This document shows, piece by piece, positions 23,681-32,283 of a stretch of DNA of 64,000 nt. The stretch's first letter is position 1, and each line of letters opens with the position of its first letter. The stretch is from positions 2,498,501 to 2,562,500 of the forward strand of contig NZ_CP091430.1 of assembly GCF_024734895.1 (NCBI RefSeq), in the 5' to 3' direction. Both the position numbers and the translations under genes were made by a program. This DNA comes from Paenibacillus spongiae. GTDB taxonomy: Bacteria; Bacillota; Bacilli; Paenibacillales; Paenibacillaceae. Below the pieces are notes generated by a model. That model saw only the letters and a list, made by a program, of their open reading frames with translations. It had not been told where the DNA came from and did not search any database.

Positions 23681-26545
23681 ATGAATTATGCGGTATTGGA
23701 TTTGGAAACGACCGGACACAGTGCCGGCGATGAAATCATACAGGTCGGGCTCGTGCTGCTTGACGAGGATATGCAGACGATTCGTACGTACAGCAGCTTC
23801 GTCAAGCCTACGATTCCGATTCCACCCTTTATAACACAGCTAACCGGTATCGACGAGTCCATGGTCGCAGACGCCCCGCCTGCCGAAGATGTGCTGCTCG
23901 AGTTGATTCCGCTTTTGGATGATGCCGTATTGGTCGCCCACAATGTCGGTTTCGATGCGGGTTTTCTGAACCAGGCACTCGACCGCTGCGGGTATATGCC
24001 GTTCGCCGGAAGACGTCTGGATACGATCGATCTGCTGCGCGTGCTCTATCCGATGCTGACCACCTATCAGCTTGGCGCGGTTACGGAGCAGTTCGGCATC
24101 GAGCATGATCAGCATCACCGCGCTGACAGCGACGCCATCGCGACCGGTGAGCTATTTGCGCTCTGCTACCGAAAGCTGGAGCAGCTGCCGCTGCTGACGC
24201 TGGAACGACTGGCCATTCTGCTTGGGGATGAAATCGACGATTTGGGCTGGTTCGTCCAGCAAATAGCCGTCTCGAAATCATTAACTTCTTCCATAGATCC
24301 AAGCGCATTCTCGTATTTCCGCCAATTCGCCATGAAAACCGGCGATTGGACGGATGAGGAGCCTCCAAGAAGCGGAGGAGAGGCAGAGTCGGTAGACGCT
24401 TGGACGTTCCCCGACTTTCTTTCCCACATGAAAGACAGTCTTCGGGCCATAATTCCGAACTACGAAGAACGGGACCCGCAGAACATAATGTTCCAGGAAG
24501 TGCTTGAGGCGCTCGAGCAAGACAAGCATCTCATGATTGAAGCCGGCACAGGTACAGGCAAGTCGCTCGGTTATCTTATTCCTTCGCTCTATTACGGGGT
24601 GAAGAACGATAAGAAAATCATTGTCAGCACCCATACCATCAATCTTCAGGAGCAGCTCAGACAGCGGGATCTGCCGCTGCTGCAATCCGTACTCCCTTAT
24701 CCATTCAAGGCCGCGGTCTTCAAAGGGCGCGGCAATTATTTATGTTTGCGCAAGTTCGAAGGCAAAGTGGTGACCAAGGATTTCAGCTCACCGAACGAGG
24801 ATCGGATCACAGCCTCGCAGATGGTCGTATGGCTCGGAGAAACCGATAACGGCGACCAAGAGGAGCTCAACTTCGGCAACAAAGGAGCCGATTTCTGGTC
24901 AACGGTTGCGAGCGACGCGGACTCCTGCCTGAACCGGAGCTGTCCTTGGTTCAAACGATGCTTTTATCATAGAGCCAAGCAGGAAGCCAATTTAGCCGAT
25001 GTTGTCATAACGAACCATTCCATGCTGTTTACCGATATCCGCGCCGACCACAGGCTGCTTCCCGGATACGAGCACCTGATCGTAGACGAAGCGCATCACC
25101 TGGAGGAAGTAGCGGGCAAGCATCTGGGAACGCAATTATCTTATCATTCCGTTAATCATCCCGTTGCCCGATTGTGCAAGGACGCCCGCAACGGCCTGCT
25201 TATTCAGCTGAAACACAGACTTAGCGGCGAAAGCGCGGAGAAGAGCGAAGCGTGGCGGGAAACGATCGACGATGTGGTGCCGGTATTCGGCGATCTTCGC
25301 GATGATTGGGACAAGCTGTTCGAATTGCTGTTTGCCATCATGGGAAGCGGCGCACAGGATTCGACCGCCGAGGCGGGCCAGCTGGTGCTGCGCCTAAGAT
25401 CCGGCAAGCTTCCGAACCAATGGAAGGATGCCCAGATCGTCGAAGAAGCGGTGCACGGCCATCTGAACAAGATCGTCCGTTCCTTGGACAAAATATTTAC
25501 GGAAATGAAGGATGACCTGGACGATCAGTCGATTGTAGCGCTTGTGACGGATTTAAGCGGCACGGTCAAAGATCTCATGAGGGCGCGCGACGATCTCCGT
25601 TCGTTTATGAAAGCGGACAAAAAGGAGTTTGTTTACTGGCTGGAGGCCAATAACAATTTCCGTGCGAAATCGGTTCATCTGTATGCGGTGCCCGCAGATG
25701 TAAGCGGTCAGCTCCGGACGTATTTCTTCGACGCAAAAAAGAGCGTTGTCCTCACGTCGGCGACCTTGTCGGTACAGAAGTCGTTTCAATATGCCGCCGA
25801 GCAGCTCGGGCTGCAGCAGGATGAGGAGCAAGGACGGCTGAAGACGGTCCAGCTGCCTTCGCCGTTTAATTTCAGGGAACAGGCTCTGGTCTGCATCCCG
25901 CGCAATTTCCCCGTATTGAAGGGTGCGGCGGGCGACTCGCAATTTAATGAAATGCTGATTCGTTCCTTAGCCGATGCCGCGGCGGAAACCAAGGGGCGGA
26001 TGCTTGTCCTGTTCACCTCGTACCGTATGCTGAAACAGGTTTACGACCCGCTCAAGGAAGCGTTGGCGCCAAGCGGTATCCAGCTCCTTGCGCAGGGGAT
26101 CGACAGCGGCAACCGGAGCAAGCTGACCAAGCGGTTCCAGCAGCAGACGGCTTCCGTCCTGCTTGGGACGAGCAGCTTCTGGGAAGGAGTGGACATCCCT
26201 GGCGATGCGCTGACCTGTCTGGCCATTGTCAGGCTGCCGTTCCAGCCGCCCAATCATCCGCTGGTGGAAGCGAAATCCGAGCTGCTGCAGGAGCAGAAGC
26301 AGAATCCGTTCATGAAGCTGTCCATTCCTCAAGCGGTCATCCGGTTTAAGCAGGGCTTCGGCCGGCTTGTCCGGACGGCTAATGACCGCGGAATTGTACT
26401 CATCTACGATACCCGCGTCATCGATACGTATTACGGCAAATATTTCTTGTACTCCCTGCCTGGCCCAAAAATCGAGCATATGCATCTAGATCTAATCGTA
26501 CCGAGAATCAGGGAATGGTTAGCGGTTGAAAGAGAGGAGAGGTAA
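23681..26545 (+). CDS. dinG: ATP-dependent helicase/exonuclease DinG
   Basis: A 954-residue fusion of a DEDD-family 3'-5' exonuclease (residues ~1-170) and an XPD-like superfamily 2 helicase. Exonuclease motifs: DLETTG (I), HNVGFDAGFL (II) and HHRADSDA (III). Helicase: Walker A AGTGTGKS near residue 287 and DEAH near 469. Four cysteines are present around CLNRSCPWFKRCFYHRA, the place of the Fe-S cluster in E. coli DinG; the spacing would allow one, although B. subtilis DinG is described mainly as an exonuclease. Motif VI region is QGFGRLVRT. The ATG at 23681 follows GGGAGAGGA. rex begins 3 bases after its stop. Confidence 0.92.
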   Translation: MNYAVLDLETTGHSAGDEIIQVGLVLLDEDMQTIRTYSSFVKPTIPIPPFITQLTGIDESMVADAPPAEDVLLELIPLLDDAVLVAHNVGFDAGFLNQALDRCGYMPFAGRRLDTIDLLRVLYPMLTTYQLGAVTEQFGIEHDQHHRADSDAIATGELFALCYRKLEQLPLLTLERLAILLGDEIDDLGWFVQQIAVSKSLTSSIDPSAFSYFRQFAMKTGDWTDEEPPRSGGEAESVDAWTFPDFLSHMKDSLRAIIPNYEERDPQNIMFQEVLEALEQDKHLMIEAGTGTGKSLGYLIPSLYYGVKNDKKIIVSTHTINLQEQLRQRDLPLLQSVLPYPFKAAVFKGRGNYLCLRKFEGKVVTKDFSSPNEDRITASQMVVWLGETDNGDQEELNFGNKGADFWSTVASDADSCLNRSCPWFKRCFYHRAKQEANLADVVITNHSMLFTDIRADHRLLPGYEHLIVDEAHHLEEVAGKHLGTQLSYHSVNHPVARLCKDARNGLLIQLKHRLSGESAEKSEAWRETIDDVVPVFGDLRDDWDKLFELLFAIMGSGAQDSTAEAGQLVLRLRSGKLPNQWKDAQIVEEAVHGHLNKIVRSLDKIFTEMKDDLDDQSIVALVTDLSGTVKDLMRARDDLRSFMKADKKEFVYWLEANNNFRAKSVHLYAVPADVSGQLRTYFFDAKKSVVLTSATLSVQKSFQYAAEQLGLQQDEEQGRLKTVQLPSPFNFREQALVCIPRNFPVLKGAAGDSQFNEMLIRSLADAAAETKGRMLVLFTSYRMLKQVYDPLKEALAPSGIQLLAQGIDSGNRSKLTKRFQQQTASVLLGTSSFWEGVDIPGDALTCLAIVRLPFQPPNHPLVEAKSELLQEQKQNPFMKLSIPQAVIRFKQGFGRLVRTANDRGIVLIYDTRVIDTYYGKYFLYSLPGPKIEHMHLDLIVPRIREWLAVEREER

Positions 26546-26548
26546 GCC

Positions 26549-27199
26549 ATGAAGAAAATATCCGAAGCGGTCGTGCGCAGGCTGCCGATTTACCTGGTGG
26601 TGCTGAACGACCTGCATAAGCGGGACATTCAGACGGTTTCGTCACAGGATCTCGGCAATAAGCTGGATCTTAATCCGGCGCAAATCCGCAAAGATTTGGC
26701 TTACTTCGGCGAATTCGGGCGCAAAGGCATCGGCTATGACGTGTCGTACCTCATCGAAAAAATAAGGCAAATTCTCAAGCTCGATCAGCCTCTGAGCGTC
26801 GGGCTTGTAGGCGCCGGCAATCTTGGCCGTGCGCTGTGCAATTACAATACGTATTTGAAGGATAATATGAAAATCATGGCTGTATTCGATGCGCATCCCT
26901 CCGTCGTAGGGACGCAAATCAACAGTCTGACGGTTCAAGCGATGGATGATTTGAAGGAGAAGGTCGAAGAGCTTCATATTGTAATCGGCATTATTACCGT
27001 TCCCGCAGTCGAAGCGCAGAATGTAGCAGACCGTTTCGTCGATGCGGGCGTGAAAGCGATATTGAATTTTGCCCCGACCATATTGCGCGTTCCCGAACAT
27101 ATCCGCATTCATTATGCCGATTTTACGAGGGAGCTGCTAAGCTTAGCTTATTATTTGGAGAAGAATGAGGAGGAAGACGATGAACCGGCTGTGGATTGA
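26549..27199 (+). CDS. rex: Redox-sensing transcriptional repressor Rex
   Basis: A 216-residue repressor that binds DNA when the NADH/NAD+ ratio is low and leaves it when NADH rises, controlling fermentation and respiration genes. The winged helix is in residues 1-80 (VSSQDLGNKLDLNPAQIRKDLAYFGEFGRKGIGY) and the NADH Rossmann motif is VGAGNLGRAL, followed by a domain-swap helix at the C-terminus. It lies between dinG and mtaD, whereas rex of B. subtilis lies elsewhere. Its stop is 20 bases inside mtaD. It shares its neighbourhood with ackA and a 3-hydroxyacyl-CoA dehydrogenase, the kind of genes it controls, but no clear Rex box was found. Confidence 0.95.
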   Translation: MKKISEAVVRRLPIYLVVLNDLHKRDIQTVSSQDLGNKLDLNPAQIRKDLAYFGEFGRKGIGYDVSYLIEKIRQILKLDQPLSVGLVGAGNLGRALCNYNTYLKDNMKIMAVFDAHPSVVGTQINSLTVQAMDDLKEKVEELHIVIGIITVPAVEAQNVADRFVDAGVKAILNFAPTILRVPEHIRIHYADFTRELLSLAYYLEKNEEEDDEPAVD

Positions 27200-28481
27200 G
27201 AACGGCACATTCGTAACGATGGATGATAGCCGTCCCGTATTGAAAGGACATATGGTTGTCGAGGGCGACCGTATTGTCTACTTGGGCGAAGAGCCGCCTA
27301 GCCCGGCCCCGGAAGGTGCGGAGCGATTGAACGGACAAGGACTTGTCTTTATGCCGGGCTTAATCAATACGCACGCGCACTCTGCGATGTCACTTCTGCG
27401 CGGGTATTCTGATGACGAAGCGCTTCAAGTATGGCTGGAGCAGAAGATGTGGCCGATGGAAGCGAAGTTTACCGATGATGACGTCAGATGGGGGACATCG
27501 CTTGCAGTGGCTGAAATGCTAAAATCGGGTACAACGACATTCGTCGATATGTATGACCGCATGCATATTGTTGCCGAAGTTGTCGAGCAGTCGGGTATTC
27601 GCGGCGTCTTGACCCGCGGCGTCATCGGCTTGTGCCCTCCGGACGTGCAGACCGAGAAGCTCATCGAAGCCAAGCAGTTCGCCAAGGACTGGAACGGTCA
27701 GGCGGGAGGCCGGATTACGACAATGATGTCGCCTCACGCGCCGTATACTTGTCCGCCGGATTATATCGAGCGGATCGTTGAAGCCGCCCATGAGCTGGAT
27801 GTGCCGCTTCATACGCATATGTCCGAATCGCTTGCCGAAGTGGAGCAGAATGTGAAGGATTACGGACGCCGTCCGGTCGAGCATCTGGACAAGCTTGGCT
27901 TTTTCTCCAAGCCTGCGCTGCTTGCCCATGCGGTTCATCTCAATGACGAAGAAATCGCTTTGCTTGCCGAGCGGGGAGCGGCTATTTCTCATAATCCGGC
28001 AAGCAATTTGAAATTGGCCAGCGGTGTGGCGCGGGTGCCTCAGCTGCTAAAAGCGGGCGTTACGGTATCTCTTGGCACGGACAGCGCGGCAAGCAATAAC
28101 AATTTGGATCTATTCGATGAAATCCGTCTCGCAGCGCTTATCCATAAAGGCGTTTCAGGCGATCCGACAGCGGTTCCGGCTTCCGAGGCGCTGAAGCTGG
28201 GAACCGTTTACGGTGCCCGCGCTTTAGGCAAGCACTCGCTCCTTGGCGTATTGAAGCCCGGTATGAAGGCCGACTTTATCGCGATTGATGCCGAGCAGCC
28301 GCATTTCTACCCGCAGACGGAAATGGTATCGCATCTTGTTTACTCCGGGTCGGGCCGGGATGTTAAGCATGTATGGATTGACGGGCGTCAAGTGGTGAGC
28401 TCGGGTGAATGTCTGCTGATCGACGAAGCTAAGGTGAAGGCCGAGGCGCAGTCCTGCTTTGAAAGGCTGCTGGCACGATAA
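27180..28481 (+). CDS. mtaD: 5-methylthioadenosine/S-adenosylhomocysteine deaminase
   Basis: A 433-residue amidohydrolase (AHS superfamily) that deaminates adenosine-type nucleosides in the methionine cycle. Metal ligands: HTHAH in NTHAHSAMSLLRG, MSPHAPYTC, THMSES, and the aspartate in GTDSAASNNNLDLFDEI. GAGGAGG six bases before the ATG at 27180 sets the start, inside the end of rex. Substrate preference among MTA, SAH and 5'-deoxyadenosine is not decidable from sequence. The next gene starts on the last base of its stop codon. Confidence 0.88.
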   Translation: MNRLWIENGTFVTMDDSRPVLKGHMVVEGDRIVYLGEEPPSPAPEGAERLNGQGLVFMPGLINTHAHSAMSLLRGYSDDEALQVWLEQKMWPMEAKFTDDDVRWGTSLAVAEMLKSGTTTFVDMYDRMHIVAEVVEQSGIRGVLTRGVIGLCPPDVQTEKLIEAKQFAKDWNGQAGGRITTMMSPHAPYTCPPDYIERIVEAAHELDVPLHTHMSESLAEVEQNVKDYGRRPVEHLDKLGFFSKPALLAHAVHLNDEEIALLAERGAAISHNPASNLKLASGVARVPQLLKAGVTVSLGTDSAASNNNLDLFDEIRLAALIHKGVSGDPTAVPASEALKLGTVYGARALGKHSLLGVLKPGMKADFIAIDAEQPHFYPQTEMVSHLVYSGSGRDVKHVWIDGRQVVSSGECLLIDEAKVKAEAQSCFERLLAR

Positions 28482-29014
28482 TGCGTGCTTCACGCCGCAA
28501 GCGGCCGTCCTCGATGACGCCGGCGCGAATAGCTGCGGTTGTCATCGCAAGCATAGTTGTCCTGTTGATCGGAGCAAACGGTTATTACCGTTATGTCCAA
28601 GCCCCGATGTGGAACGATCAGACGAAGTTGGAAGAGCAGGCTATGAAGATAGCCGGCTTGCAGGAAACTAGCGATTCTTACACGTACGTGTGGGATGACA
28701 CGATATGGATTGTGGAAGGGAAAGACAAACAGGGCGACGAAGTCTATGTTTGGTTGTACGAGAATCCGAATGCCATGCAGCCTGTCATCCGCAAGGTGAA
28801 AGACGGCGTAACCAAGGAGCAGCTGAAAGAGAAGCTCCTGAGCTCGAAGCCGGATGCTAATCTGGAGCATATCAAGCTCGGATGGAAGGATAACGAGCCG
28901 GTCTGGGAGCTGTTCTATTCCCGCGATCAATCGGGAACGGACTTCTATTATTACGATTTCTACCGGTATAGCGACGGCGGCTTTATCATTACATACAGCC
29001 TGCCGAAGCAATAG
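28481..29014 (+). CDS. ypmB: DUF5590 / YpmB-like membrane-anchored protein
   Basis: A 177-residue protein with a short basic N-terminus, one membrane anchor (IAAVVIASIVVLLIGANGYY, residues ~18-37) and an extracytoplasmic part resembling PepSY-type folds (YVWDDTIWIVEGKDKQGDEVYVWL; FYYYDFYRYSDGGFIITY). YpmB lies close downstream of dinG in B. subtilis, which fits here apart from the inserted rex and mtaD. PepSY-like domains often inhibit proteases or sense cell-wall state; the function is unproven. It starts on the mtaD stop codon. Confidence 0.72.
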   Translation: MRASRRKRPSSMTPARIAAVVIASIVVLLIGANGYYRYVQAPMWNDQTKLEEQAMKIAGLQETSDSYTYVWDDTIWIVEGKDKQGDEVYVWLYENPNAMQPVIRKVKDGVTKEQLKEKLLSSKPDANLEHIKLGWKDNEPVWELFYSRDQSGTDFYYYDFYRYSDGGFIITYSLPKQ

Positions 29015-29169
29015 CGCCGAATGTGCGGTTATGCCGCGCGTTAACCAGTGCTGCCATCTATTACACACCCCCTTATGCAAGTCGATGTGATATACTTTTG
29101 TATAGCAAACGGGTATACACTTGTTGCGATATAAAAGTGACAGCATCCTTGAAAGGGGGCTTTTTGCAT

Positions 29170-29706
29170 ATGAAAATCCGGGTTATTCCCACCATTATAA
29201 CGGCTATAATATCCGCAGTCCTTCTTATCGGAGGCTGGTATATGTACCGGAACTTTGCTGCCGTGCAGCCGCTCGAGCATATTGTTCAAAGCGTCCCCGG
29301 CGTCGAGAAGGCAAAGCCGGTCATCGATCGTGATTCCGTTACGATGGAACTGACGTTGAATAATGAAGCGAATATACGGAGTATCTATGATCAGATTGTG
29401 CGTGAAGGTGCGTCCGTTATCGGAAGCAAGCAGCTGCGCCTTGATATCCAGGGAGCGAAGGACGATTCCAGCTTGAATGATGTATGGGCATCCGTTCTAT
29501 TCGATGTCGCTCAAGCGATGGAGACGCGGAAATACACGGAAATTCCAGCTGCGATGAAACAGATCGAGACGCAGTATAAAGGCGTCCAAGCAGTCTCGGA
29601 GATGGACGATGTGAACGTATATATTACGTTGAAGAATGGCGCCGATACCAAATATGTCGTTTTGCCTCGTACGCCTGACAAACTGGGGGTATGGCCGAAT
29701 GCGTAA
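29170..29706 (+). CDS. Small membrane-anchored protein of unknown function, partner of the next AAA protease gene
   Basis: A 178-residue protein. AAAGGGGGC is well spaced before the ATG at 29170. One N-terminal membrane segment (VIPTIITAIISAVLLIGGWYMY) is followed by a soluble extracytoplasmic domain of alternating helices and strands (VEKAKPVIDRDSVTMELTL, VNVYITLKNGADTKYVVL). I do not recognise the family. Its last codons overlap the start of the FtsH-like gene by 8 bases (29699-29706), so the two are translationally coupled and probably function together at the membrane. Confidence 0.7.
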   Translation: MKIRVIPTIITAIISAVLLIGGWYMYRNFAAVQPLEHIVQSVPGVEKAKPVIDRDSVTMELTLNNEANIRSIYDQIVREGASVIGSKQLRLDIQGAKDDSSLNDVWASVLFDVAQAMETRKYTEIPAAMKQIETQYKGVQAVSEMDDVNVYITLKNGADTKYVVLPRTPDKLGVWPNA

Positions 29707-31213
29707 ATATATGAAAGAAATTGTTATCGGCTTCGTCCCGGTTTTGCTCATTTTTCTCCAGTTTTTTGTCGAGGTGAACGTCATACCGATCATTCTGGCG
29801 GCCGTCATTCTCGGCGGCTTGCTGTTCATGGTCAGAACGCGGGGCAATTTAGCGGCAGTTGGCGGCGACCGCCGGACGAAAGCCCGGCCGACTGTCCAGC
29901 TCTCTTTCGACGAGATCGGCGGTCAGGAAAGGGCCAAGCAGGAGCTGATCGAAGCGCTTGATTTTCTCGTTCATGAGGAACAAATTAAGAAATTCGGCAT
30001 TCGCCCGTTGAAAGGGATATTGCTGACCGGACCTCCGGGAACGGGGAAGACGCTGCTGGCCAAAGCCGCCGCGCAGTACACCAATTCCGTCTATGTGACG
30101 GCATCGGGGTCGGAGTTCGTCGAGATGTATGTCGGCGTGGGCGCAAGCCGCATTCGCGATATCTTCAAGGAAGCCAGACAGAAGGCGACGAAGGCGGGCT
30201 TGGGAAGCGCAGTCGTCTTCATCGATGAAATCGATGTTATCGGCGGCAAAAGAGACGGCGGGCAGCATCGCGAATACGATCAGACATTGAACCAGCTGCT
30301 CACCGAGATGGACGGCATTCATACGTCGGAAACGCCGCGAATCCTCTTAATCGGGGCGACGAACCGCAAGGAGATGCTGGATAACGCCTTGCTGCGTCCG
30401 GGCCGGTTCGACCGTCATATCGCCGTCGATTTGCCCGATAAAAAGGGCCGCTCGCATATATTAAACATTCATGCCCGGAACAAGCCGCTAGCCGACGATG
30501 CGGACCTGGACAAGGTTGCTGCGGAGTCGTTCGGCTTCTCAGGCGCACAGCTTGAGAGCGTCATGAATGAAGCGGCAATTTATGCGATGCGTGACGATAC
30601 GGAAGCGATCTCGCATCGGCATCTGTCGATGGCGATCGATAAAGTGATGATGGGCGAGAAGACGGACCGCGAGGCGACGAAAGAAGAGCGTGAGCGTGTG
30701 GCCTTGCACGAGCTGGGGCATGCTATTACGGCCGAGCTTGTCAGACCTGGCAGCGTATCGCAGGTCGCGCTGTCCCCGCGCGGACAGGCGCTTGGGTATG
30801 TGCGGCATAACCCGCAGCAGGACCGCTATCTGTATACGCGCGAATTTCTTGAAGGGCAAATCATGATCGCCCTCGGGGGAGCGGCGGCTGAAGAAATGTT
30901 CTACGGCGGCCGCAGCACGGGCTCCCGCGGAGATTTCGACCAGGCGATGAGCATCGTCCGGACGATGGTCGAAAGCGGATTGACCGAGATGGGGATTGTT
31001 GACAATTCGATGATGACCCCGGACAAGTGGGCGCATGTGAACGGCGAAATACTGGACGGGTTATTCGACCGGGTCAGACAGCTTCTGGACGAGCAGCGTG
31101 TCGTGTTCGAGAAGTCGCTGGACGTGCTCGTACGGGAAGAAACGTTAGGCGGCGACCGGTTCAGGGAGCTCCTTGCATCCGCCGGGACGCCAGTCAATCA
31201 GGCATCGGCGTAA
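29699..31213 (+). CDS. Short FtsH-like membrane AAA+ zinc metalloprotease
   Basis: A 504-residue protein of the FtsH/Yme1 type. Two closely spaced membrane segments at residues ~5-42 leave almost no extracytoplasmic loop, unlike the ~70-residue loop of normal FtsH. The AAA+ domain has Walker A GPPGTGKT (about 111-118), Walker B VVFIDEIDVI and the second-region-of-homology RPGRFDRH. The protease domain has the zinc motif HELGH (337-341) and a likely third ligand in GSRGDFDQA. It is shorter than canonical FtsH (~640) and lacks its long C-terminal tail. It is probably a paralog alongside a housekeeping FtsH outside the window. Its start overlaps the preceding membrane protein gene and a strong terminator follows. 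Confidence 0.88.
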   Translation: MRKYMKEIVIGFVPVLLIFLQFFVEVNVIPIILAAVILGGLLFMVRTRGNLAAVGGDRRTKARPTVQLSFDEIGGQERAKQELIEALDFLVHEEQIKKFGIRPLKGILLTGPPGTGKTLLAKAAAQYTNSVYVTASGSEFVEMYVGVGASRIRDIFKEARQKATKAGLGSAVVFIDEIDVIGGKRDGGQHREYDQTLNQLLTEMDGIHTSETPRILLIGATNRKEMLDNALLRPGRFDRHIAVDLPDKKGRSHILNIHARNKPLADDADLDKVAAESFGFSGAQLESVMNEAAIYAMRDDTEAISHRHLSMAIDKVMMGEKTDREATKEERERVALHELGHAITAELVRPGSVSQVALSPRGQALGYVRHNPQQDRYLYTREFLEGQIMIALGGAAAEEMFYGGRSTGSRGDFDQAMSIVRTMVESGLTEMGIVDNSMMTPDKWAHVNGEILDGLFDRVRQLLDEQRVVFEKSLDVLVREETLGGDRFRELLASAGTPVNQASA

Positions 31214-31222
31214 ACGGATGAG

Positions 31223-31250
31223 AGGCGGAGTCACACTCCGCCTTTTTTTT
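31223..31250 (+). terminator. Terminator after the FtsH-like gene
   Basis: AGGCGGAGT pairs with ACTCCGCCT around CAC, followed by eight T residues. Confidence 0.95.
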
Positions 31251-31289
31251 GTATATGAATTGTCACAATAAGCCTGTCCGAAGACCGGA

Positions 31290-31346
31290 AGAATGCGGTT
31301 TCATCCAGGTTTCTCCCTAGCCCCGATATTACAAACACGGTATAAT
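31290..31346 (+). promoter_or_regulatory. Perfect cre box and sigma-A -10 of the hbd-ackA operon
   Basis: AGAATGCGGTTTCAT (31290-31304) is the reverse complement of a full match to the CcpA consensus WTGNAANCGNWNNCW. TATAAT stands at 31341-31346 with no recognisable -35, giving a predicted start near 31353 and a cre centre near -56. CcpA activates ackA of B. subtilis from a cre at this kind of distance, so activation and not repression is predicted. The site is seen in sequence; the direction of control is inferred. Confidence 0.7.
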
Positions 31347-31401
31347 AAGAGATGTAAATTGAAGACGGATGAGCTTCGATTTTTATTTGCGCACATGGGG
31401 G

Positions 31402-32283
31402 ATGACACAATTGATAGTACGTAAAGTAGGCGTTATCGGAGCCGGTACGATGGGCCAAGGTATTGCGGAGATGCTTGCCTTTCATGGGTTGGATGTATAT
31501 ATATACGAGCACTTGGAGGATCGCCAATCACATGCTTTGGCTATGATTGAGCAGAGCCTGGACAAGCAAATCGAGAAATGGGCGATAACCAGATCGGAGA
31601 AGAAGCTGGTCACCAGCCGGCTTCATATCGCAGAGAGCCTCTCATCCATGCACGATTGCGAGCTTGTGATCGAGACGATAACCGAGGATCTGGACAGCAA
31701 GAAGGCTGTATTCGAAGAGCTGGACCGAATATGCGGTCCGGATGTCATCCTGGCCAGCAATACTTCGACGTTAAGCTTGACGGAGCTTGCCAGTGTTACC
31801 GCTTACCCGGAAAGAGTAATCGGCATGCATTTCGTCTATCCGGTCATGAAGACGGATCTCGTTGAAATCGTGCGCGGGCTGAAAACGTCAGACGATACTT
31901 TTTCGCGGACAAAGCATTTTGTCGAGGTTATCATCCAAAAGAAGGGCGTCATGGTATTCGAATCGCCTGGTTTTGTAACAACGCGTCTCATTTGTCTATT
32001 TATCAATGAAGCCTTGCATGTGTTGGAGGAAGGGGTTGCTTCCGCCGAAGATATTGACAGCGCAATGAGGATCGGGTATTCCTTCCAGAACGGGCCGTTC
32101 GAGATGGCCGACCGTTTCGGACTCGATTCGATCCTTGCCGCACTGGAGCGGATGTTCCGCGAATACGGGGAATTAAAGTATAGACCTTCGATCGTATTGA
32201 AGAAGATGGTTCGTGCCGGACAACTCGGCGCAAAGAGCGGAGTCGGATTTTTTCATTATGATAAGGACGGGAATCGCATATGA
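31402..32283 (+). CDS. 3-hydroxyacyl-CoA (3-hydroxybutyryl-CoA) dehydrogenase family protein
   Basis: A 293-residue NAD-dependent dehydrogenase. The N-terminal dinucleotide motif is GAGTMGQGIAEMLAFHG, and conserved catalytic elements are SNTSTLSLTELA, GMHFVYPVMKTDLVEIV (catalytic His) and GFVTTRLICLFINEALHVLEEG, with the C-terminal GLDSILAALERMF...KSGVGFFHY. It resembles clostridial Hbd and PaaH proteins (~280-320 residues). The ATG at 31402 is preceded by GGGG. It overlaps ackA by four bases, suggesting a shared role in overflow or short-chain acyl-CoA metabolism under CcpA. The exact acyl substrate is not known. Confidence 0.88.
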   Translation: MTQLIVRKVGVIGAGTMGQGIAEMLAFHGLDVYIYEHLEDRQSHALAMIEQSLDKQIEKWAITRSEKKLVTSRLHIAESLSSMHDCELVIETITEDLDSKKAVFEELDRICGPDVILASNTSTLSLTELASVTAYPERVIGMHFVYPVMKTDLVEIVRGLKTSDDTFSRTKHFVEVIIQKKGVMVFESPGFVTTRLICLFINEALHVLEEGVASAEDIDSAMRIGYSFQNGPFEMADRFGLDSILAALERMFREYGELKYRPSIVLKKMVRAGQLGAKSGVGFFHYDKDGNRI

